This document shows, in pieces, positions 1 to 7,000 of a DNA stretch of 50,545 nucleotides; the first letter of the stretch is position 1; each line of letters opens with the position of its first letter. A model generated the notes under the pieces. The model was not told the DNA's origin. It was given only the letters and a program-made list of their open reading frames with translations, and ran no database searches. This DNA comes from Bacteroidia bacterium (GTDB lineage: Bacteria; Bacteroidota; Bacteroidia; Chitinophagales; UBA2359): positions 1-50,545 of the forward strand of contig JAUHXA010000054.1 in NCBI GenBank assembly GCA_030427245.1, in the 5' to 3' direction. Made by a program: the position numbers and the translations under genes.

Positions 1-57
1 TTTGCACATCTCTCTTAGCATCTCTAAAGATACACTATCTAAATCTATATAACGCAT
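1..57 (-). CDS. Start of a minus-strand gene cut by the window edge (possibly IS630-type transposase)
   Basis: An ATG at 57 on the minus strand opens a frame that runs off the window after 19 codons; the peptide begins MRYIDLDSVSLEML. A TATTTTTG sequence (a Bacteroidota -7 box, TAnnTTTG) lies at 84-91 on the same strand, at a plausible distance upstream. The opening resembles the N-termini of IS630-family transposases, but that is from memory of the family and 19 residues cannot prove it. It would fit the adjacent transposon scar. Confidence 0.35.
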   Translation of the reverse strand, partial: MRYIDLDSVSLEMLREMCK

Positions 58-115
58 TGGATTTAAATTATTTAGTATTTAAGCAAAAATAATCATTTTA
101 GCCCATTAAATTTGA

Positions 116-1068
116 AGAGGTACTTATACAGCGGATAGCTTTTACGCTAAGGTAAAAGTGATACAGGCTATTAGAGGGTTGAAAAAACATTTGATAAGCA
201 AACTTCGACCAGATGCAAATTTGCGATATTTGTTAGACAGGAAAAAATATCCAGATGCTCATGGGAATAAAAAATACGATGGAAAGGTAAATTGGGGAGC
301 ATTAAATTTAGATAGATGGGAATTTGTTGGGGTAGATGAGAGGCATTCTCATTTACGCATTTACACACAAATATTATATAGCCCTCGATTCAAATGCAAT
401 ATCCGAGTCGTTTTTTTGTGGAATGCCAGAACCAATGCTTATGTAGTGCCTGAACGGAAAGAGATAATTGTCTGTCTATCAAAACATAACTAATGGTTAA
501 AACAAACGAACTTTTTCCTTCAATTTTTATATTCTTATAGCAACTTGATGTTAATTTATTAGGAATTTATTGAAGGTATTGATATATGGGGAAACTTTAA
601 AAAGTTCGTCTGTTTAAGTGTTTAGTTATGTTTTAACACTCAATTAGTTAAGAGTTTCCGTTCAAGCACTATGTATTGCTCTTTTCAACAGACGTTTCAC
701 AGGATGCTCGAAAGATTGTGTCCTATTATCAATTGAGGTTTCAGATTGAATTTATTTTTCGGGATGCAAAACAATTTACGGGGCTTACTCACTGTCAAGC
801 TCGGGGAGAAGATGCCTTAGATTTCCATTTTAACATGAGTTTTGCTGCCTTGAATCTGTATCAATACCATTGTAGAAAACCCAATTCAAGAAAATCTCTA
901 AACTCTTTTGTGAGAAAGGCTTATAACACTAAACTCGTTAAAACTCTTTTCCAGCAACTTAGCATTCAGCATGAGTTTAAGGGAATTTTTGACCAAAATC
1001 CATGTTTGCTTAATTTAAGTCACAATACTGTCCAAAAAATTATCAATATTGGACAAATGAACACATAA
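116..1068 (+). pseudogene. IS4-superfamily DDE transposase remnant, N-truncated and split by a MITE
   Basis: The frame opens after a stop at 113-115, reads TADSFYAKVKVIQAI (probably the second catalytic Asp region) and continues to about 445 (YSPRFKCNIRVVFLWNARTNAYV). It resumes at 676 with LLFSTDVSQDARKIVSYYQ. The C-terminal part carries the IS4 YREK signature, Y-x2-R-x3-E-x6-K, in YQLRFQIEFIFRDAK, and ends at 1068. The first half of the protein, including the first catalytic Asp, is missing. The central gap is a 224-bp insertion (446-669) whose precise removal with one TSD copy rejoins the two halves in frame. The gene is dead as it stands. The right-hand terminal repeat of the IS was not identified; it should lie near 1070-1110. 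Confidence 0.8.
446..669. mobile_element. MITE-like element, 224 bp, with long terminal inverted repeats and 6-bp TSD
   Basis: The left end (446-516) and the reverse complement of the right end (669-599) align without gaps over 71 nt. Shared blocks include GTGCyTGAACGGAAA at the tips and AAAACATAACTAA further in. It is flanked by the direct repeat TATGTA (440-445 and 670-675), a typical target-site duplication. It has no coding capacity. Removing the element plus one TSD (230 bp) restores the transposase frame, which fixes the boundaries. The autonomous partner that mobilised it is not in the window. Confidence 0.78.
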
Positions 1069-1254
1069 AAATCGCCTAACAATAACAAGTTTTGCACGGA
1101 CTATTGCTGATAATATGGTCGGAAATCCTCTCTGTAGAATATTCTTTAAAACAAATAGCAATCCTTTATCTTGTGTCTCAATCTCATTTTCTAAAAGATT
1201 TTGGACTACAAAATTCGGATTTGTAAAGGCATAATTTGCTGTATATTTTTTCAT
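1015..1254 (-). pseudogene. 5' remnant of an unidentified gene, truncated by the IS4-type element
   Basis: Translation from the ATG at 1254 gives MKKYTANYAFTNPNFVVQNL and continues through KNILQRGFPTILS. After about residue 50 (near 1100) the frame enters sequence belonging to the transposase remnant and stops at 1015. A GAGGTGA sequence sits just upstream, and the start lies 7 nt after the stop of the small gene at 1262-1411, so the two were probably co-transcribed. I do not recognise the family. The native part appears to be only the first 45-50 codons. The IS insertion explains the loss of the rest. Confidence 0.4.
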
Positions 1255-1261
1255 ATTCACC

Positions 1262-1411
1262 TCAATAATTTTCTAAATCTTCTTCATAAACTCTTTTGTG
1301 GCATCGAGTACAATACCATAATGGAAGTGGAATAATTTCCCAAGATTCATCCCAGTCCTCCCACTTGTGAATGCCAACTTTACACAACAGTTTTTTTAGC
1401 TTTGTTAACAT
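1262..1411 (-). CDS. Small zinc-ribbon-like protein, 49 aa
   Basis: ATG at 1411, TGA at 1262-1264. The protein begins MLTKLKKLLCKVGIHKWEDW, has the hydrophobic/aromatic segment WEIIPLPLWYCTRCHKR and ends DLENY. One Cys plus a His-Lys-Trp motif (CKVGIHKW) followed by CTRC resembles the small CxxGxHxW...CxxC proteins found in phages and accessory regions, which bind zinc. Function unknown. The next minus-strand gene starts 7 nt beyond its stop. The coherent composition, motif and coupling to a downstream start argue that it is real; short length limits confidence. Confidence 0.55.
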   Translation of the reverse strand: MLTKLKKLLCKVGIHKWEDWDESWEIIPLPLWYCTRCHKRVYEEDLENY

Positions 1412-1445
1412 TGTTGATTTTTTATATTGCTACCGAGCTCAAAGG

Positions 1446-1504
1446 AATATCTGCGTCTCCCAATCATTCCAATCAATACACCAAACTTCACTATCGCAGA
1501 TATT
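1446..1504. repeat. Inverted repeat in the 1412-1792 intergenic stretch
   Basis: AATATCTGCG (1446-1455) and CGCAGATATT (1495-1504) are perfect 10-bp inverted repeats separated by 39 nt. Nothing coding is visible around them. They may form a terminator-like hairpin or be the ends of a short dispersed repeat. The rest of 1412-1792 holds a decayed dnaE-tail copy (1599-1695) and the promoter of the next gene. Confidence 0.5.
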
Positions 1505-1598
1505 TCAGTTGAACTTAAGTATAAGGAGTAAAAACTATGATTTTGCCTGACTTTCCTATTTTGTAAAAATAACAAAATTGAGCGTAAATATAGCCTAT

Positions 1599-1695
1599 CA
1601 ATTTTACTTCACCCACATTTCCCCAATCCCCCTTCAATTTCTCAAATACCTCCTTCTTCACATCCAAATCAAAGACTTAGAAAATAATTTCACCA
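1599..1695 (-). pseudogene. Decayed duplicate of the dnaE 3' end (copy A)
   Basis: On the minus strand this stretch aligns over about 97 nt with the last ~34 codons of dnaE (4001-4106), for example CTTCAATTTCTCAAAnAC and TTAGAAAA. It carries a frameshift and stop codons, so it is non-coding. It begins at the position equivalent to the dnaE stop and loses similarity at the same internal point as copy B (3748-3853), suggesting a unit with defined ends. It is more diverged than copy B, hence probably older. Confidence 0.75.
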
Positions 1696-1741
1696 GAATA
1701 TTGGAGTCACAGGTTTTGAATATAGGGAATAAAGGTATCAA

Positions 1742-1768
1742 TTGTTTGTATAGAATTTGCTATATTTG
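1742..1768 (+). promoter_or_regulatory. Probable promoter of the Uma2 gene
   Basis: TATATTTG at 1761-1768 matches the Bacteroidota -7 consensus TAnnTTTG. A TTG at 1742-1744 lies 16 nt upstream, slightly short of the usual spacing. Transcription would start near 1775, about 18 nt before the ATG at 1793. Confidence 0.5.
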
Positions 1769-1792
1769 TAATGAACCATCAAGGTAACAAAA

Positions 1793-2407
1793 ATGTCAGC
1801 AGTTCCCAAAAACGAGGATAAACTTTATACGATTGAAGAATATTTGGCTTTAGAAGAAAAAGCCGAGCATAAAAGTGAATACTACAACGGTGTTGTGTGG
1901 GCGATGTCAGGTGGCTCATTGAATCACAGCGTTATTGCTAATAATGCAACAGGCACTATTCGGAGTGATTTGAAAGAAAAAAAGAGAAATTGCAGGGTAA
2001 CAAATAGTGATATGAAGGTAAAAGTAGAAAAAAGCAATTCTATTTTTTATCCCGATGGAATGGTTATTTGTGGAAAACCCGAATATGGCGAGAACCGTAC
2101 AGATATGGTCAAAAACCCCATTTTAATCATTGAAGTGCTCTCTCCTTCAACTGAAAATTTTGATAGAGGGAAGAAATTTCAAAAATACAGAACCATTCCT
2201 TCCTTCAAAGAATACGTCTTGATTTCACAAAAGCAAGCAAAAGTCGAGGTTTGGTATAAGGAAGATGTCGACCTATGGCGTATCTCTCATGCTTATGGTT
2301 TAGAAGGTGTTATCAAGTTGCGTTCCATAGAGTGTGAAGTATCTTTGGCAGATATTTATTACATGATTGACGATTTGGAAGACGCACAAATGGAAATGGA
2401 TTTTTAA
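1793..2407 (+). CDS. Uma2 family (DUF820) putative nuclease-fold protein
   Basis: The 204-residue protein has the Uma2/DUF820 layout: YTIEEYLALEEKAEHKSEYYNG near the N-terminus, a GGSLNHSVIANN loop, PDGMVICG and VKNPILIIEVLSPST in the centre, then DRGKKFQKYRTIPSFKEYVLI. The central Pro-Asp and the E-V-L segment correspond to the PD-(D/E)xK-like core of this family. Uma2 proteins are numerous in some Bacteroidota and cyanobacteria; their biological role is largely unknown. It lies between two dnaE-tail copies, convergent with the cupin/GNAT pair and 26 bp from it. A paralogue lies on the other side of dnaE (8740-9345). Confidence 0.88.
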   Translation: MSAVPKNEDKLYTIEEYLALEEKAEHKSEYYNGVVWAMSGGSLNHSVIANNATGTIRSDLKEKKRNCRVTNSDMKVKVEKSNSIFYPDGMVICGKPEYGENRTDMVKNPILIIEVLSPSTENFDRGKKFQKYRTIPSFKEYVLISQKQAKVEVWYKEDVDLWRISHAYGLEGVIKLRSIECEVSLADIYYMIDDLEDAQMEMDF

Positions 2408-2433
2408 TAAAAAGAACTCATTTGTAGAAAAAC

Positions 2434-2922
2434 TTAAACATAGACCACACCAAACTTTTCTTCAATCAATTGTTTATCATGTTGCCCTTCATGATTTTGT
2501 CTTGAAGTTTCGGCAAAAAAATCTTCTGCCCAATTGCCAGGGAATATATAACTCACGAGTCGAGCGGTTGATTTACCATTGTTTTTGATAAAGTGAGGTA
2601 TTCCTCTTGGGCAGTGAATCGTATCGCCCACCTCCAATTGATACCATTTATCTCCAATTTTAGCTTCGACTTCCCCCTCCATGATATGAAAAGTTTGGTC
2701 TTCCCATTTGTGATAATGATTGGGTACAAAACCATTTACTTCGATTATTCCGTCGGTTATCACATATTCATTATCGGTTTGACTGGCATTTACAATGATG
2801 TTTGTGTATTCACCTTTCGACATCCAATACTTTGGACTTGCATCTTTTTTGCTGACAACTAACTCTTTATTCGTTTTTTGACTTTTTTCCATGATTTGCT
2901 GCTGTCTTTTGTTCGCATCCAT
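2434..2922 (-). CDS. Cupin-domain protein, 162 aa
   Basis: A single cupin barrel spans roughly residues 70-145. Motif 1 is HYHKWEDQTFHIMEGEVEA, with His/His/Glu metal-ligand positions, and motif 2 is GDTIHCPRGIPHFIKN. It probably binds a metal and either a small ligand or an intermediate. The N-terminal 25 residues are charged and lack a signal peptide, so it is cytoplasmic. The ATG at 2922 overlaps the stop of the upstream GNAT gene by one base (TAATG), implying translational coupling and a shared task, perhaps modification or sensing of a small metabolite. The substrate cannot be read from sequence. Confidence 0.85.
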   Translation of the reverse strand: MDANKRQQQIMEKSQKTNKELVVSKKDASPKYWMSKGEYTNIIVNASQTDNEYVITDGIIEVNGFVPNHYHKWEDQTFHIMEGEVEAKIGDKWYQLEVGDTIHCPRGIPHFIKNNGKSTARLVSYIFPGNWAEDFFAETSRQNHEGQHDKQLIEEKFGVVYV

Positions 2923-3722
2923 TACCCCAAGTTACCCCCAATGATAGCATAAATATTTTGGGGCTGCCAATTTCTTTTCCTTCCCAATCTCATTCGTTTT
3001 TCTATTCGGAATTCATTGAAGTTATTTTGCCTCATAAACGCTCTTGCACTTAAATTGTCACTGGGAAAGGAAGCAAAATCTTTGGATTGCAAGCGCAACT
3101 TCGTTAGTTCTATTCCTGCTAAACTTGTAGTAGCTATTATCAAACCATGTCCTAAACTCGGCAAATAGAAACCTTTCACCTCATTGTCCTGTAAATACAA
3201 AAAGCCGTTTGAAAGGTGTTCTTCAAGAAGCAAAATCCTGTTTTCGGCTGAAACTTGTCTGTCTAAATCCAAAACTTGTTTTTTGAAGTCACTGTTAAAC
3301 TCCACAATATTCTCGGAACCTTCAAATGTGTTGTTTGCTCCTTCACACCTAAAAATTAAATACTCTGTTTCTATTTCAAAACCCATCTTTTTATACACAG
3401 GCTCACCCAGTTCGGTTGCCAAAAGATTGATTGTTTCACAGCCTTTGGAATAGGAGGTTTCCACTAAAGTTTGGGTGATTGCTTTTCCGATACCTTGATT
3501 TCTATAGTCAGAATGAACAATAATATGAGCCAACCAAGCAGTATCGTGGTGAATGATTGTTGCCCCAATACCCACTATTTTTTCGTCCATACACACTTTA
3601 ATCGGAAAGCAAAAACTTGTGTTGGTATAAAAGGCAATAATCGGAATAGCATCTTCCCAACCAAATGGAAGCAAGTCTGAGATAAAAGGTATGTCGCTAT
3701 GTTCTAAATTCTGTATGTCCAT
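2922..3722 (-). CDS. GNAT family N-acetyltransferase, 266 aa
   Basis: The N-terminal half is a GNAT fold: a strand-rich start, then IVGIGATIIHHDTAWLAHIIV and the acetyl-CoA-binding motif DYRNQGIGKAIT (Q/R-x-x-G-x-G/A) near residues 95-105, and VYKKMGFEIETEY as the closing motif. About 120 further residues follow, arranged like the second, usually degenerate, GNAT-type half of double-domain family members. It transfers an acyl group from acyl-CoA to an unidentified amine. The first ATG (3722) gives a typical start just before the fold. Its stop overlaps the cupin start by one base. Dna-E-tail copy B begins 25 bp upstream. Confidence 0.85.
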   Translation of the reverse strand: MDIQNLEHSDIPFISDLLPFGWEDAIPIIAFYTNTSFCFPIKVCMDEKIVGIGATIIHHDTAWLAHIIVHSDYRNQGIGKAITQTLVETSYSKGCETINLLATELGEPVYKKMGFEIETEYLIFRCEGANNTFEGSENIVEFNSDFKKQVLDLDRQVSAENRILLLEEHLSNGFLYLQDNEVKGFYLPSLGHGLIIATTSLAGIELTKLRLQSKDFASFPSDNLSARAFMRQNNFNEFRIEKRMRLGRKRNWQPQNIYAIIGGNLG

Positions 3723-3747
3723 TTGTTTGCTTTGTTATTTCCTGTTG

Positions 3748-3853
3748 TCAATTCAACTTCACCCGCATCTCCCCAAACCCCTTCAATTTCTCAAACACCT
3801 CCTTTTTCGCATCCAATTTCAAGGGCTTAGAAAACAATTCCACCTTACCATAG
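3748..3853 (-). pseudogene. Duplicate of the dnaE 3' end with intact reading frame (copy B)
   Basis: About 106 nt nearly identical to the dnaE terminus (4001-4106). It still translates as GKVELFSKPLKLDAKKEVF followed by EKLKGFGEMRVKLN and a TGA stop, differing from real dnaE at few residues. Upstream of GKVELF the similarity to dnaE stops abruptly. It is therefore a detached tail, not a full paralogue. Between it and dnaE (3854-4000) I see no gene. Confidence 0.8.
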
Positions 3854-4000
3854 TATCTAAAAATGGGGTTTTCATCCAAAAACTTCTATCATCTCAAAAA
3901 TAAACTCCAGCATAGCTCATTATTTTTTCGAAATCGATTTTGACTGTAAGGTTTAGGAGGATAGATACCAATTTAAGTCTCACCTCCCGATTCCCACTCC

Positions 4001-7000
4001 TCAATTCAACTTCACCCGCATTTCTCCAAAGCCCTTCAATTTCTCAAACACCTCCTTCTTCGCATCCAACTTCAAAGACTTAGAAAACAATTCCACCTTA
4101 CCATAGCCATTTCTGCGGTCAATCACATTGATAGCCAAAGACAATTTACCAGGATGTTGGTGACATAGGTTTTGCATACGGGTAATGAAAGTGTTGTCAA
4201 TGATGTCGAGCGGAATGCTGACGGTGATTTGTTTGGCTTCCTCCTCCAAAATCGTCGCCAACAAGCGCACCTTTGAGAGTTTGAACTCATAGCGGTCATT
4301 GTTGCCCCAACCTCGGTTTTTGTACTGACCTTTGATTTGTACCGCACGACCTTCCTCAAAGTAATTTTTGAAGGTCACATAGTCATCCCCAAACAGCACC
4401 AATTCATAGGCATTGTTGAAGTCTTCGACCAAAAATTTGCCAAATCCATTGCCGTTTTTGGTCAGCCTATGTTCGGCAGACATCACAATACAGCCAATAG
4501 ACAACTCGCTATTTGGGCGTTTTTCGATGTCGTCCAAAGTAGCATTGCAGAAAAAGTCGACCTCCATTTTGTAGTCGTCCAAAGGGTGACCTGATAAGAA
4601 AATCCCTGTCACCTCCCGTTCTCGCTTCAATCGCTCCATCAAGCCCCAATCCTCACAATCATAGACCGTTGGAGTCGCCACTTCTTGGTCTAAGACTGCT
4701 GCACCAAACAAGCTCATTTGAGGAGTCGAACCCTGTTTTTGGTATTGATTGCCAAACCGAATGATGCGTTCAATCAAGTTGGCATCTTCGCCATTGTGTT
4801 CGTAAAAATACTGCGCTCGGTGCAAACCAAAATTGTCGAAAGCCCCCGCCAAAGCCAAGTTTTCAAATGCCTTCTTATTGACCGTCCGCAAATTGACCCG
4901 CTTCACAATGTCAAAAACATCCTTGAACGCCCCGCCTTTTTTGCGTTCTTCAATCAAATCCTCTACTGCTGCCGCTCCAACACCTTTCACTGCCGCCATC
5001 GCAAAACGAATCTCTCCTTTTTTGTTCACTGCAAATTTGACATTACTTTCGTTCACATCGGGCGACTTGCAGGTCAGTCCCATTCGGTTACATTCACTCA
5101 AAAAGAAATTCAACTTTTTGATGTCTTTCATATTGTGACTCAACACCCCCGCCATAAATTCGGCTGGATAATTCGCCTTCAAATAAGCCGTTTGGAACGC
5201 CACCAAAGCATAACAAGTCGAGTGAGATTTGTTGAAAGCATACGAAGCAAACGCCTCCCAATCCTTCCAAACCTTGTCCAAGATTTTCTTTGGATGCCCA
5301 TTCGATGCCCCTCCTTCCAAAAACTGAGGGTACATCTTGTCCAACACATATTTCTGCTTTTTCCCCATCGCCTTCCGCAATACATCCGCTTCACCTTTGG
5401 AGAAGTTGGCTAATTTTTGGGAAAGAAGCATCACCTGCTCCTGATAGACGCAATTATGCAAAATGATGTTGTTGCCTACAAAATTGTGGATGTCTTCAAC
5501 AGTGATGTCGTAAACGAGTTCCTTTCCGACTGCTTCAATAGAGGTGATTTCTTGCCAGTGAATAGCTTGACCTTCTTTAGAGGATTGACCAATATCGCTT
5601 CTGTTGATATTCTCCACAAGATTCCCCGAGGTGTCGAGGCAGGAATTATAGAACGACAGACTCTTTTCGGAGAGTATATTCCCCTTTTTTGTCATTCTGT
5701 AAGAATCTTGTGAGTTGAAATCACCAAGCGTATTGCTATTGGCAGATAATTGGATATATTCATGGATTGTCAAGTCTGTTAGAGCCTGCCCCGATTCCTC
5801 AGAGACTTTAATATTTGTAGGCTTATTGTGATTTATAGATTCAGAACTCCGTAGGAATTCAACACCTAATTGGTTTTCCACACCTGACCTAACATCCCCC
5901 CTAACCCCCTTCAAAGGGGGAGTTTTAGCGTGAATTTGCCCTTTGAAGTTCGCAATAATAACTTGATAAGTTCCAGACTTTTCTTTAATCGTTGCAGTAA
6001 TCCCCAACCTCAACAAAAGCGTCTGTAAATCAAAAGCAAGCTTTTCGGAATCAGTTGTGTAAGCTATTTTTGAAGTATCTGAAAAATCACCATTCTCCCA
6101 AAGTTCTCCTACAAAAAACGCAATCAACTCTTCCTTCAATGAAAACACAAATTCGGGAATAATTTGCTGTTCCGCCAAGACCTTCAAAGCCGTCTTATCA
6201 TAATCTTTTCCTTCAACGACCTCCAATTTTCGAGGTGTTGCAATCGCATCACCTACTTTCAAATCACCAATTTCACGCCAACCATTTTCAGTCAAAACAC
6301 GGTGGTCGGGAGTTAACCGAACCTTACTGCCATTTCTCAACTTGACTTCCAAAACCTCTTTTTTGCCATTGCAGACCCAATAACTGACTTTCGCAAATTT
6401 TGTATTCAAATCGGAATCAACACCCTGTACTTCAAATGTTTCGGAAGTATCTGCGATTTCATCCAAACGTGTTCTTTCGCCCGTTTTTGGATTAAAAACC
6501 AGTGTATCACCAGTAACACAAATTCCGTAAGTTTCGTGAAGGTACTCCTCCATCGCATCCAAATCATAGACAATTTCCTCTCGTCCATGCTTTCGATTGA
6601 TAAAGTTTGGGATGTACTCCAATGGACCAGGACGGTAGAGGGCATTCATCGCAATGAGGTCATTGAAGGTCGTAGGCTTCAATTCTTTCATGTACTTCTG
6701 CATTCCCGCACTTTCATACTGAAAAATGCCAACCGTTTCACCACGTTGAAACAATTCGTAGGTCTTCACATCGTCCAAAGGCACTTCGTCAATGTCCAAT
6801 TTTACGCCATGATTTTCTTCAATCATTTGGACTGCATCCTTGATAATCGTCAAGGTTTTCAAGCCCAAAAAGTCCATTTTCAGCAAGCCCGCATCTTCCG
6901 CCACACTGTTGTCAAACTGCGAAATATACAGTTCGTTGTCCTTTGCCATTGAAACAGGCACATACTTGGTCACATCGTCGGGCGTAATGACCACGCCACA

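Noticed and set aside
107-114. TAAATTTG as a promoter for the transposase remnant
   Set aside because: There is no -33 box, it lies in an AT-rich stretch, and the gene is already broken; single TAnnTTTG matches are expected by chance here.
1015-3722. A complete antiphage defence island
   Set aside because: The IS remnant, small zinc-ribbon gene, Uma2, cupin and GNAT looked suggestive, but no known defence effector or sensor is present, and the genes do not form one operon.
4718-5413. 231-codon plus-strand frame opposite dnaE
   Set aside because: Antisense to the conserved polymerase; Phe/His-rich with no recognisable domain.
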